64,000 nt of DNA, from the NCBI RefSeq assembly GCF_024494385.1, contig NZ_JAEVLT010000021.1, positions 20,455 to 84,454 on the forward strand, given 5' to 3'. The DNA comes from Bacillus sp. EB600. GTDB taxonomy: Bacteria > Bacillota > Bacilli > Bacillales > Cytobacillaceae. Positions 9,946 through 19,436 of this stretch are shown here, in pieces. The notes under the pieces were generated by a model. The model saw nothing but the letters and a program-made list of their open reading frames with translations. It had not been told where the DNA came from and did no database searches. Positions within the stretch are counted from its first letter, which is position 1, and the number at the start of each line of letters is the position of its first letter. A program made the position numbers and the translations under genes.

Positions 9946-10403
9946 AAGAATAACCAAACCCATCTAATAATATAGCCTAAGAATTAACAACAATTCCCCC
10001 TTTGTCCCCTTTCTTTCGTTATCATGTTATGAGGATATGAGTGTAACACTACAATAAGCATTCACTGATCAAGTTAGAAAAAACAAAATAAACTAAATGA
10101 TTGAAAAATAAAAAACCATACCTAACTTGGTCAGAATATCCAATATTTTGCCCTTCCCCTAATTCAACGGGGCTATTTTTTTCCTCTAAATAATATTTGA
10201 CCATTTTTTCCTTAAACGAGGTTTTATAGATTTCCTTTATATTCCAAATTTATCTTAGTGTATATCTTTAAGGTATACATTTTCTCACTTTATATTAGAA
10301 AAGTGTGTTCTTGTTAAAAATCATTATGTGCCTAATAATAACAATTAATACAACATGGATGAGGCGAAATTTTTATAGAGTGAGGATATGAAAGGAGGAG
10401 ACT
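9946..10403. other. Intergenic region
   Basis: About 460 bases without a coding frame. A short CCCC/GGGG pairing followed by a T-run at roughly 10150-10175 may act as a terminator. The promoter of the following operon must lie here but is not obvious. Confidence 0.4.
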
Positions 10404-11288
10404 ATGAAACTAAGAGTTTCAGCAGTACAATACCATCTCCATACAATAAGTTCATTCGAAGAATTTTCCAAACAAGTAGAACATTATATTAAAACAGCTG
10501 AAGAATTTAATTCAGATTTTATTTTGTTTCCTGAGTTTTTCACCACACAGCTATTGTCTATTGGCACTAAACAAGGACATCCCTTGACTATTCAAGATCT
10601 TCCAGATTTTACAGAACAGTATCAATCTTTATTTAAAAATTTTGCGATTCAGAAAAAGATGCATATTATTGGTGGAACCCATGTCCTTCGTAAAGGAGAC
10701 CAGTTATTCAACGTTTCTCACTTATTCTATCCAGATGGAAGAGTTGCGGAACAATCAAAGCTTCATCTTACTCCAACTGAAATGAAAGAATGGAACCTGA
10801 CTCCTGGTGAAAACCTGATAGTATTCAAAACTGATAAAGGTACAATTGCTATGTTGACCTGCTATGATATTGAATTTCCAGAGATAGTTCGGATGGCGAA
10901 AGCAAAGGGTGCAGATATAATTTTCTGTCCTTCTTGTACCGACGATCGTCATGGATTCCATCGTGTCCGTTACACCAGTCATGCAAGGACAATAGAAAAT
11001 CAAATCTATGTAGTAACCACCGGCACAGTAGGTTCCCTTCCTACGATTGACTTTATGCGAGCGAATTTTGGTCAAGCGGCAGTGATTACACCAAACGATA
11101 TTCACTTTCCCCCACGCGGTATCCTAGTAGAAGGTGAATTGAATCAAGATATGGTTGTAACAGCTGATTTAAATTTGGAACTGTTATACCAAGTTCGTGA
11201 AAGTGGTTCTGTCACCACATGGCGGGATCGCCGTACAGATTTATATCCAGATTGGGAACCTAAAAAAAGCTCACTGCTCACATATTAG
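10404..11288 (+). CDS. Nitrilase-superfamily carbon-nitrogen hydrolase
   Basis: A 294-residue cytoplasmic amidase-fold enzyme. The catalytic triad is visible: Glu44 in FPEFF, Lys119 in QSKLHLTP and Cys153 in LTCYDIEFPE. These enzymes hydrolyse amides or nitriles; the substrate here is unknown. GGAGGAG precedes the ATG. Two GNAT acetyltransferase genes follow closely, forming a three-gene operon. In other bacilli a nitrilase and a GNAT domain are fused in one protein (YhcX type), so this operon may be a split form of that enzyme. The C-terminal TTWRDRRTDLYPDW motif resembles that subgroup. Confidence 0.88.
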   Translation: MKLRVSAVQYHLHTISSFEEFSKQVEHYIKTAEEFNSDFILFPEFFTTQLLSIGTKQGHPLTIQDLPDFTEQYQSLFKNFAIQKKMHIIGGTHVLRKGDQLFNVSHLFYPDGRVAEQSKLHLTPTEMKEWNLTPGENLIVFKTDKGTIAMLTCYDIEFPEIVRMAKAKGADIIFCPSCTDDRHGFHRVRYTSHARTIENQIYVVTTGTVGSLPTIDFMRANFGQAAVITPNDIHFPPRGILVEGELNQDMVVTADLNLELLYQVRESGSVTTWRDRRTDLYPDWEPKKSSLLTY

Positions 11289-11299
11289 GGGTGAATATA

Positions 11300-11962
11300 G
11301 TGTATAAAAAAGAGTTTTTTGTTTTCGATCAGAATCGTCCTATCCCGTCTGTAATTCGAAATTATAAAGAAAAGGACTTTTCAGATTTAATCCGCGTTCA
11401 ACAGGAAAGTTTTCCTCCACCATTTCCTCCAGAATTATGGTGGAATAGGGAACAATTGTATAATCATGTTACTTTATTCCCTGATGGTGCCCTTTGCATA
11501 GAAATTGATGGTAAAATTACAGGTTCAATGACTGGAATGTTGGTTGATTTTAATTCCAAACATCCGGAACATACATGGGAAGAAATTACGGACAATGGTT
11601 ATATTCGGAACCATAAGCCCGATGGTAATACGCTCTATGTCGTGGATATTAGCGTGAGTCCATCCTATCGAAAACTCGGATTAGGAAAATGGCTAATGTT
11701 ATCGATGTATGAAGTCGTTGTTCAAATAGGACTGGACCAATTGCTAGGCGGAGGAAGAATGCCTGGATATCATAAAAAGGTGAATGAGATGACGCCGGAC
11801 CAATACTTGAAATCTGTTATAAAAGGTGAAATAAAAGACCCTGTTATCACCTTCCTGCTTCGATGTGGTCGTACCCCCGTTCAGGTAGTTGCAAACTACT
11901 TGGAAGATGAAGAATCGTGTAATTTTGGGACACTAATGGAATGGAAAAATCCCTTTTTCTGA
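11300..11962 (+). CDS. GNAT-family N-acetyltransferase
   Basis: About 220 residues with a GNAT core: YVVDISVSPSYRKLGLGKWL holds the acetyl-CoA-binding R-x-x-G-x-G/A-like loop (RKLGLG), and an upstream IRNYKEKDFSDL segment is typical of the N-terminal strand. The GTG at 11300 is chosen because AGGGGTGA overlaps the end of the upstream gene at a suitable distance; the in-frame GTG at 11291 is inside that site. It sits second in the nitrilase operon, probably translationally coupled. The PDGNTLYVVDI segment and position suggest it acts on the same unknown substrate as the hydrolase. Confidence 0.82.
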   Translation: MYKKEFFVFDQNRPIPSVIRNYKEKDFSDLIRVQQESFPPPFPPELWWNREQLYNHVTLFPDGALCIEIDGKITGSMTGMLVDFNSKHPEHTWEEITDNGYIRNHKPDGNTLYVVDISVSPSYRKLGLGKWLMLSMYEVVVQIGLDQLLGGGRMPGYHKKVNEMTPDQYLKSVIKGEIKDPVITFLLRCGRTPVQVVANYLEDEESCNFGTLMEWKNPFF

Positions 11963-11990
11963 TTAATATCATAACAAGGAGAGAGTGAAA

Positions 11991-12662
11991 ATGGAATATT
12001 ATAGAATTACAAGTATACAAGATCCTTTCTTTAAACAATTACATCAATTAATGCAAGCAGTATTCCCTTCAGAAGAAGTGCTAGAATTTGATCTGTGGAA
12101 AGAGCCTTTGGAAGACCCTGATATTCGTGTTTTTGTTGCAGTTCAAAATAAGAAAGTATTAGGTGCGACAGAGTACCGTTATTATGAAGACTTTAATATC
12201 GCAATGACAGATTTTACGATTATTGGTCAGGCTGGTCTCGGCATCGGTCCATTTTTATCTAATATGAGGCTAAATGATTTGAACCTTTTGGTGGAAAAAA
12301 ATGGAAATAAGTTATTTGGTATGTTTGCCGAAATCTACGATCCTTACCAAGTAGACCATTATGAATTTGGCAGTGTTAAGCCTATGGATCCATATGTCCG
12401 CCGTGAGGTATTGTCTCATCTTGGTTATAAGCGTCTTGATTTTCCTTATGTCCATCCATCCTGGAACAATGATGGGGAATCCGTAACAGGAATTGACCTT
12501 TGTTTTCTTCCAGTTAAAGAAAGTATCAATGAATTACAAACGGAGCTTATTGTAAGGTTTTTAAAACGATACTACACAATTTTATCGAATAGACCAAAAT
12601 CATGGTATACAATGATCGAGAACCTAGAAAGGATCGATACTGTTACACTTTTACCAATTTAG
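11991..12662 (+). CDS. Probable GNAT-like protein, third gene of the nitrilase operon
   Basis: A 223-residue protein without a clear acetyl-CoA loop, though VFVAVQNKKVLGATEYRYY resembles a GNAT beta-hairpin. AAGGAGAG precedes the ATG at 11991, 28 bases after the previous gene. The conserved-looking stretch DPYQVDHYEFGSVKPMDP is unusual for a GNAT. I infer a divergent acetyltransferase or a partner subunit; no firm function can be stated. Operon membership with the hydrolase and the GNAT is clear from spacing. Confidence 0.65.
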   Translation: MEYYRITSIQDPFFKQLHQLMQAVFPSEEVLEFDLWKEPLEDPDIRVFVAVQNKKVLGATEYRYYEDFNIAMTDFTIIGQAGLGIGPFLSNMRLNDLNLLVEKNGNKLFGMFAEIYDPYQVDHYEFGSVKPMDPYVRREVLSHLGYKRLDFPYVHPSWNNDGESVTGIDLCFLPVKESINELQTELIVRFLKRYYTILSNRPKSWYTMIENLERIDTVTLLPI

Positions 12663-12938
12663 TAGGAAGTTTTTATCCCAAATACGGAAACAAGTAGAAG
12701 ACTTATGGACATAGTAAAAGTGGAAAAAGTCGTGACATATTATTCTGATAGATACTCAATAAAAGAGAAAATTTAAATGGAATTTTTGTGAAAAATATAG
12801 ACTAACTATTTTTCATTCTATTTTTGCCTTGATACCTTTATTGACTATTTAACACTTATCATTTTTTTACCTTCTAAGCTCATTCACAGATATACGAAGA
12901 AAAAAAGTGAATATCATACTTTATTTTAGGTGTAGCTG

Positions 12939-13981
12939 TTCTGCCGGATCTTGATTTCAAAGAGTTATCCAAAGAAAACGAAAAACTAAAAACCTATTAG
13001 GTGAATAAGACCTTGAAATAGCAATTCTACGGGATTTAATAAAAAAGCAAAACCTTCACTCACTGAAAAACTTGAAGTAGCTGATAAATGGATAAAAAAG
13101 GATATTCCATTTTTAAAGTGCTCAAAATTATCGGAATTCCTCGTTCCACCTATTATTATCAAAAGAACTATCGTGTGGAAGAGAAAAAGGTGAGTGAGGG
13201 ACGTCCATCATCAGGTCATTCCTTCAAAGAGAATGGTCAAAAAGTTTCAGACGAACAAATCAAAGAAGTTTTATTAAAGGAAATTGCAGGCGATGGTGAT
13301 AACTATGGCTACCGCAAGTAAACAAAAGTACTTCGTCTGAAATACAAACTGATTATTAACAAGAAATAAGTCTATCGTTTACGCAAGGAACTTGGGATCT
13401 TACGACCCCAGCGACAAAAGAAAGTCTCCTATTCTAGGAAACTAGCACGGAATCGCATTATTAAAGGATCCAATCACCTTTGGGAAGCTGATATTAAATA
13501 TGGAAATGTCGAAGGAGAAGATCGCTTTTTCTTTGTGATGTCCATCATCGATGTCTTTGACAGAGGAATCATAGCCTATCACATGGGATTAAGCTGCGAT
13601 GTAAAACAGACTTTGAAAAGAGCCATACTGAAACGCCAACAATTCGATAAACTGGAAAAATCCGTGATTCGAACAGACAATGGGCCACAGTTTATTTCCC
13701 ATACCTTCGAAGAGTTTTGTGAAAAATCTAAAATTGAACACGAAAGAATACCACCAAGAAGGTCAAATATGAACACTTATATTGAGTCTTTTCATCGAAT
13801 TTTTGAAGATGATCGCCTATCCGGATGGCAATTTGAAACCTATGCTGAGGCCTACCGGGAAGTTACCAATTTTATGATCTACTATAACTACAGACGTATG
13901 CATTCAATTCTTTTAGACTTATCACCAAAAGAATTCTATCAAAAGCAAGATTCTTTGGTTATAAAGGAGGTTCGGGTTTAG
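12939..13981 (+). pseudogene. IS3-family transposase remnant
   Basis: Pieces in several frames read as an orfA tail (DLDFKELSKENEKLK), then YSIFKVLKIIGIPRSTYYYQ, then an integrase catalytic domain with the DDE residues still visible: HLWEADIKYG, VIRTDNGPQF and YIESFHR. Stops after ENEKLKTY, at 13321 and around 13368 break the frame. The catalytic domain part (13535-13981) is open. No clear terminal repeats were found. It is an old, inactive insertion between the nitrilase operon and a HAD gene. Confidence 0.85.
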
Positions 13982-14058
13982 TGGGCTGTATTCATTCTTA
14001 GCATAGTCTAGTAAGTCCGAGAAAAATTTCACAGAGACGAAAGGATTGGGATGAAACG

Positions 14059-14886
14059 ATGAAATGTGTTTCAATTGATTTAGATGGTACATTATTGAAT
14101 TCTCAGCATGAAATATCCGAGGAAAATACGTTAGCCTTAAATGAATTGCAAGATAAAGGTTATGAAATCATATTAAACACAGGTCGAGCTTACGCAGATA
14201 TAATAAAAATCAAAGCTATACAAAACATGGAGGTTTCTATTTTTTGTTTAAATGGTTCTGTTTTATACTCAAAAACAAGAGAACTATTGTTCGAGACAAC
14301 GATATCTATTACTTCCTATAAAGAAATATTCTCTACTTTACAAAAATTAGGAGTATGGATTCTCGTATATACTAATTATGGTGGCTTCCCTTCCACTTTG
14401 CCTCCATTACATCATAAGAGTAATAAAGAATTATGCACTCTTTTCCATGAATATAATTACGATGAAATATTAAACAAAGAAAATCTTAAAATCTACAAAT
14501 TAATTGCATTGGTTCAGAATGAGCAACTAGAAAAAATTGAAGAAGTAAAAAGGGAATTAGCTAATAAATTTAATATAGCGATGGCTTCTTCCTTTCCTAA
14601 TAATGTAGAAATAACTTCAAATGAGGCTCAAAAAGGAAGAGCTCTATTACGCTACCAACATATCATGAATCTATCCTTTGAGGAGATTTATGCTTTCGGA
14701 GATGGCGGCAACGATCTCGCCCAATTCGAAGTAGCAACCACTTCTATTGCGATGGGTAATGCCCCTATAAATATTCAACAAAAAGCTGATTTAGTAACAA
14801 AGACAAATGATGAAGATGGTTTTTCGTATGCAGTGCGCAACCTATTACAATTAATAAAAACGCAAGAAATCAAACCTGTAATATGA
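14059..14886 (+). CDS. HAD-superfamily Cof-type sugar phosphatase
   Basis: A 275-residue cytoplasmic phosphatase of the Cof/YbjI class. Motif I is SIDLDGTLL (nucleophile Asp7, general acid Asp9), motif II LNTGRAY, the lysine of motif III lies in the EAQKGRALL region, and motif IV is FGDGGNDLAQFE. The capped fold suits small phosphorylated metabolites; the substrate is unknown. It is intact although it lies between IS remnants, and its stop is three bases from the right end of a TnpB-type remnant. Confidence 0.9.
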   Translation: MKCVSIDLDGTLLNSQHEISEENTLALNELQDKGYEIILNTGRAYADIIKIKAIQNMEVSIFCLNGSVLYSKTRELLFETTISITSYKEIFSTLQKLGVWILVYTNYGGFPSTLPPLHHKSNKELCTLFHEYNYDEILNKENLKIYKLIALVQNEQLEKIEEVKRELANKFNIAMASSFPNNVEITSNEAQKGRALLRYQHIMNLSFEEIYAFGDGGNDLAQFEVATTSIAMGNAPINIQQKADLVTKTNDEDGFSYAVRNLLQLIKTQEIKPVI

Positions 14887-14888
14887 TA

Positions 14889-15425
14889 GTGAATGACCCC
14901 TCCTTAACACCCTTTCGGGTTGTTTTGAAGAAGGGGCTTCCCTAATTCATCAACCGTAGCATAGTGGGGGTTTCCCACTATGTCTTACACAATCTCCACA
15001 GGCGTAGATTATACCGTTCGGACACAACCTTGCCCTACAGTAGTGATTGATATTCAGTTTGCCACAAGCAATTCTTCTAATGCCTTTTGTAGGATGTTTA
15101 ATGCAGCGTTTTAGTCCCGATCAATCACCGTCCCGCATTTGGTGCAAATATGAGTGCGAATAGAAAGAGACTTCTTTACTCGATTGTTACAACAAGAGCA
15201 ATCTTGAGAAGTGAATTTTGGTTCTACCTTGATAAGCATACCACCATATCTTTCACATTTATAAGCAAGCATGTTTCGGATATTTAGATTTTCTACAGCA
15301 ATAACCGAATAATCTTCCGCTAAGTTGAAGCTTAATTTGTGAAGAAAGTCTTTTCGTTGGTTCGCACCTTTTTCATGGAATTTCCGAACTCACTGTACTT
15401 GTTTGATGTAGTTTGCAGACCCCTT
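14889..15425 (-). mobile_element. Truncated IS200/IS605-type TnpB element
   Basis: Closely matches the right end and C-terminal coding part of the larger TnpB element at 29815-31248, including the end hairpin (CCCTTTCGGG) and the zinc-finger and last RuvC region. It lacks an internal stretch of about 60 bases and all of the left half. The 3' non-coding segment that would form the omega RNA scaffold is kept (14889-15060). It cannot encode a nuclease, but an RNA from it could in principle be used by an intact TnpB elsewhere. Confidence 0.8.
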
Positions 15426-15719
15426 TTTATTTTTCAATCTTCACTCTTTGAATACATTGTTTACTGAGGTAAGATATCAAGTATTCAAAGTAACTTTCCA
15501 TTCAAGTTTTCTTCTTAGAATATTTTAAATACTAATGATTTTCTTAGTATAGATAACCGCACTTTCCTGATGTCTATCCATTTTTAGAACAAGTTATTTT
15601 TTAGGACTTAGTAATTTTTGAAAAAGTAAAAAAAGAGGAGTTTTATTCCTCTATGTCAAATTAGAATAGCAAACAGGAGGGGGAAAAGAAGATTGACGCA
15701 GAGGGAACTTGGAGTGTTT

Positions 15720-15923
15720 ATGATTCCAGTACATACTAAAGTCCAATTAGAGAATGAGTTAAAGGAAATAAAAAATAAATACGAACAATTGAATCCTAAT
15801 AAGGAAATCATATTAGATGTTAGACCGAACCTATCTGGCGTGGAATTTAATGAGACTGAGGACATTAATTTTTATGTTACAGTATCATTAAAGCTAAAAG
15901 GAAAAGAAAAGACAATTAATTAG
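15720..15923 (+). CDS. Small hypothetical protein
   Basis: A 67-residue protein from ATG 15720 behind GGAGTG; an in-frame start at 15693 would extend it by nine residues without a better site. It is charged and probably helical at the N-terminus (QLENELKEIKNKYEQL). No family recognised. It lies upstream of hup. Confidence 0.45.
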   Translation: MIPVHTKVQLENELKEIKNKYEQLNPNKEIILDVRPNLSGVEFNETEDINFYVTVSLKLKGKEKTIN

Positions 15924-16035
15924 GGTACAGGATTTCGTTTCCTTTTAGCTTTTAGCTAATTTTATAAAGGGACAGAAAATGATATGCTGATATCTCTACA
16001 TAATATCCATTAATAAAAAGACGAGGTGTTTGAAT

Positions 16036-16308
16036 ATGAATAAGACAGATTTAGTAAATGCTGTTGCAACACAAGCAGAACTAACAAAGAAAGATGCCAC
16101 AGCAGCTGTGGATGCATTATTTGAAACGATTTCTAACACACTTGCTAAAGAAGAGAAAATCCAATTAATTGGATTTGGTACGTTTGAAGTCCGTGAACGT
16201 TCAGCTCGAAAAGGGCGTAATCCACAAACAGGTGAAGAAATAGATATTGCTGCTTCTAAAGTTCCAGCTTTTAAACCGGGAAAAGAATTAAAAGAAGCTG
16301 TTAAATAA
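16036..16308 (+). CDS. hup: DNA-binding protein HU (HBsu-like)
   Basis: A 90-residue histone-like nucleoid protein. [20 protein letters not shown] is the HU N-terminus, followed by [20 protein letters not shown] and the DNA-clamping arm ending [15 protein letters not shown]. It binds and bends DNA non-specifically as a dimer. ACGAGGTG precedes the ATG; the TTG two codons upstream is not needed. A strong terminator follows. The usual essential copy in bacilli sits elsewhere near spoIVA/mtrA, so this may be a second HU gene in an accessory region. Confidence 0.93.
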   Translation: MNKTDLVNAVATQAELTKKDATAAVDALFETISNTLAKEEKIQLIGFGTFEVRERSARKGRNPQTGEEIDIAASKVPAFKPGKELKEAVK

Positions 16309-16386
16309 GTTGGTATCTATAATGGAGCAAAATTGGAATATTGATTAGGAAAGAATCATTCTACAAAAGCCAATCCTAAAAACTAG

Positions 16387-16414
16387 GCCCTCTTGAGTAT
16401 AAGAGGGCTTTATT
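16387..16414 (+). terminator. Intrinsic terminator of hup
   Basis: GCCCTCTT and AAGAGGGC form an eight-pair stem around GAGTAT, followed by TTTATT. Confidence 0.85.
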
Positions 16415-16424
16415 CTTGATATTC

Positions 16425-16512
16425 TTATGACAGCTCTCTTTGTATTTTATAAATGGTATTACGAGCAACACCAACTTCACGATGAATATCCATAACACTC
16501 ATACCTGATTCC
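16425..16512 (-). pseudogene. Resolvase C-terminal helix-turn-helix remnant
   Basis: Minus-strand translation gives ESGMSVMDIHREVGVARNTI and then YKIQRELS before a stop. This is the C-terminal DNA-binding helix-turn-helix of a serine resolvase, similar in layout to the one at 43818-44405. The catalytic domain is absent. Confidence 0.65.
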
Positions 16513-16519
16513 TACAAAT

Positions 16520-16770
16520 GTTACTCTTATTGAACACAAATATGATTATTCAGAGGACTTAAAAAAATGAGAAAAGCAAAAGTTGCAGTGTAGGAGGAAT
16601 ACGATGAATATTTATGAGCAGGGAATCAAGTGGATATTGTAGAAGTTCTTATATGCACCACTGAAGAGATACAGTGAAAGTGAATTTTTACAACACGTGT
16701 TATTGATATTGTTAAAGAAGGGCTAGAAGTTTTTGTAGTATTTATTTATAAATCCGTATTTAAACGAGAA
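16520..16770 (+). repeat. Degenerate repeat unit, copy 1
   Basis: Matches segments at 17700-18020 and 44640-44986. In one frame the units read EEYDEYL...AGNQ.DIVE.L.CTTE with different stops in each copy, so they are remains of one gene that decayed in parallel. In the other two copies the 336-residue-protein gene follows directly; here it does not. Confidence 0.65.
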
Positions 16771-16899
16771 ATTTAGGACATGCTAAAACCCCTTGATAGC
16801 CAAGGGGGGCTAAATTTGTCAACTTCCTAGAGTTACGATAACTAGAAATGAATATAATATGGCAGTGAACACAAAATGTGATTTGTTAGAGTGTAGAAC

Positions 16900-17121
16900 T
16901 TAATTTACATTTTTCAAAGGCAAAAGGTCTTGTTTTACAAAAAATGAATTTGGCTTTTTTGCTTTAAGTTTGTCTAGTTCAAAAAAAAGTTTTTTATATT
17001 CAACAATAGATAATTCTCCATAAATATAACTTTTTTGAATATAATCTAGTAATTCATTGGCATGTAATGGGTTTCGTTCTTTTACTAGTTCAAAACGATG
17101 TATTAGGTTTTCTAATAACAT
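16900..17121 (-). CDS. Small YppF-like protein, copy 1
   Basis: A 73-residue protein beginning MLLENLIHRFELVKERNP. The segment HANELLDYIQKSYIYGELSI resembles the NELLDF and YI.GE motifs I recall for the YppF family of small Bacillus proteins of unknown function. GAGTGATT precedes the ATG at 17121. A near-identical copy with a one-base deletion lies at 46363-46583, so this segment has been duplicated together with the neighbouring repeats. Function unknown. Confidence 0.55.
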   Translation of the reverse strand: MLLENLIHRFELVKERNPLHANELLDYIQKSYIYGELSIVEYKKLFFELDKLKAKKPNSFFVKQDLLPLKNVN

Positions 17122-17299
17122 AGTAATCACTCATTTCATCGGTTTTTTTGAACAGTGTATGCGTTTACAATTAGTATAACATGTATATCGTTTTAAGTTT
17201 ATTTTTTTGAAAATTCAAACACGAGGTATTTTTTTACATATTTATGATAGGCATAGTGACAGGGTAGCTTCTCAAATCCGTAAGATAATTCACATAAAA

Positions 17300-17608
17300 T
17301 GTAATTAACTATTCAAATCCTTCCTCTTGGCTCCTCTTCTCTATGTTGAAGTTATGGTCTCAAGTGTTCATCTTCAAGTTGCCGGAAACTCAGATTTTCG
17401 CACCGTTTGTGGTTTTACACAGGTTCCATCACTCAAAACCTTTGAGCGATTTGATCAAGTTATGATTGAAACGGGATTATGGAAAAAGGCCAGACAACTA
17501 ATGGTTCAGTTTAATATTGAACATGGAATTATTGAGAAAGAGGAACAATTGGCTGTCGATACGACACATGTCGAAGCTGAGGCTACCCTTCACGCCCCAT
17601 TTGCATAA
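17300..17608 (+). pseudogene. DDE transposase N-terminal fragment
   Basis: An open stretch reading DFRTVCGFTQVPSLKTFERF, then a helical segment and LAVDTTHVEAEA, which looks like the first catalytic Asp region of an IS4/IS1182-like transposase. The remainder of the enzyme is missing. I cannot define ends. Confidence 0.6.
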
Positions 17609-17699
17609 GTAAATTTTAGTTGCTCACGTAGCTCTTTATTTTCTTTTTGAGCAGAACGAAGCGATCGTAGGAATAATACAACATTTGTTGTAAGTGACG

Positions 17700-18020
17700 T
17701 ATTCTAATTGTCATGATAATTTCACAGATTACTTTAAAAGAATTGAGAAAGGAAAAAGTTAAAGCGTAGGAGGAATATGATGATATTTATAAGCAGGGAA
17801 TCAAGTGGATATTGTAGAAGTTCTTATACGCACTACTGAAGAGATACAGTGAAAGTGAATTTTTTACTACACGTGTTATTGATATTGTTAAAGAAGTGCT
17901 AGAAGTTTTTGTAGTATTTTTTATAAATCCATATTAATAGGGTTATTCAGAGTACAAAAGGGTAATGGAAAACTGGCTTGTAGGATTCAAGGTAATTAAA
18001 TAATTGAACGGGGGAGGAAT
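17700..18020 (+). repeat. Degenerate repeat unit, copy 2 (leader of the 336-aa gene)
   Basis: Second copy of the decayed unit described at 16520. It continues into the ribosome binding site GGGGGAGG and the start of the 336-residue gene. The matching segment at 44640-44986 has the same relation to the second gene copy, so leader and gene were duplicated together. Confidence 0.65.
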
Positions 18021-19031
18021 ATGCTGTCATCGGATGAAATAGAAAGAGAATTTAGACTTGAAGTGAAATCTAAGAAACTAGCAGCTTCGGGGGTCCATCA
18101 CAAGACAGGGAAGCGTGGATATACGGGAACCATTATTTTTCCTTCTTCATTACTTAGGGGGAAAGAAAAACGTGAATACACAAAACCAGGAAAGGTGCGA
18201 CAATACAATATGTTTACATCATTAACTGATTACGAAACGTTAATATCTTATTCACCCGAAAGACAAAAGGATATTCTTATTAAATGGAGAGAGCAATTTC
18301 CTTCAAAAGAGATTATTGGAGCTTTAGGAATCAATCGTACTTCTTATTATGAACTTCTTTATAAGCATGGAATTTTAGAAAGACCGAGTTCCTCAAAAGA
18401 GTATAAGGATGGACTGAAAAGAGATAAGCTCGAAGCAAAGCCTGAAGATATAATGAACTTCCAGGACTTAAAATTGCTGACGAAAGAAAAGCAGCTTCAA
18501 ATATTGGATGATTACAATGAACGTTTTAATATGCCTACGGTTGCTAAGATTTGGGGGAAAGATGTTAAAAGCGTTTATAGTCTCCGATACACATTGAAAA
18601 AGAGCCTGGAAAAGGCAAAGAAAAAGGAAGCAAAAGTGAAAGAAAGTGTTGATGAGCATAAACAAATGGATTTGATTACAGGCATCGAGCCGAAAAAAGA
18701 AGAAATTTCGGGAGAAAATGAGACACTGACATCTGCAGAAACAGAGGAAGAATTAACAGATACTCAAAAAGAATTAGAAAAGTTAAAATTAATAGTAGAG
18801 CAGCAAGCTCAACTATTACGGAGTTTTATAGAATCTCAGCAAACTGCTGAATATGTAGCTACAGCTGTTGAGCCCGTTCAGGAATCTGTTCCTGCCTTTA
18901 CTATGAAATTTGAAAAAGAGAATGAAGGGTTTATTCTCCATCAAGATCTCAAACGATTTATAACGGTTTTAGAGAAAAATCCTGATATATTCAAAGTAGA
19001 AGTCAAGATTACAAGAATAGAAGAAATTTAA
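18021..19031 (+). CDS. Unrecognised 336-residue protein, intact copy
   Basis: No family recognised. The N-terminal third is basic, with a KTGKRGYTGTIIF motif and SSLLRGKEKREYTKPGKVRQ. A segment at about residues 85-115 (FPSKEIIGALGINRTSYYEL) and another near 150-190 look like helix-turn-helix domains. A glutamate/lysine-rich coiled coil spans about residues 195-275. The C-terminal domain ends DIFKVEVKITRIEEI. The gene starts at ATG behind GGGGGAGG. A second copy of exactly the same length lies at 44987-45997 but has one nonsense codon. Being next to resolvase and transposase debris suggests a plasmid or mobile-element origin, for example a DNA-binding replication or partition accessory; that is inference. 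Confidence 0.7.
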   Translation: MLSSDEIEREFRLEVKSKKLAASGVHHKTGKRGYTGTIIFPSSLLRGKEKREYTKPGKVRQYNMFTSLTDYETLISYSPERQKDILIKWREQFPSKEIIGALGINRTSYYELLYKHGILERPSSSKEYKDGLKRDKLEAKPEDIMNFQDLKLLTKEKQLQILDDYNERFNMPTVAKIWGKDVKSVYSLRYTLKKSLEKAKKKEAKVKESVDEHKQMDLITGIEPKKEEISGENETLTSAETEEELTDTQKELEKLKLIVEQQAQLLRSFIESQQTAEYVATAVEPVQESVPAFTMKFEKENEGFILHQDLKRFITVLEKNPDIFKVEVKITRIEEI

Positions 19032-19436
19032 ATTTTTTGTTGAGCTAACTGATGCTTAGTTGAATAAAATTTTATAAAGTCGATTCCTAAATCGAAGATA
19101 TAAAGCGATTATCTGTATCAGAGGTCATATCGACGATACAACGAATGTTTGAACACTACACACCCCAGGCCGTTCGGCGAGACCATTCCTAAGGCAAATG
19201 GAAAAACGCGTCCTTTAGGGATTCCGACTATTTGGGATAGATGAACAATTTACGATCTCCCATTATTTCTTAATCTTGACTACAAAATTATGAAGGGAAA
19301 GAAATCTCTTCTGAATTTCTGTTAGCTCCGTATATAAAAATGATTAAATAGTAAAATAATTAGCACTTAAAAAAAACTTGAAGATTTTAAAGTGTACCCT
19401 TTGTAAAGGACATTTTAAAAAAAGACTATGTTAAAT

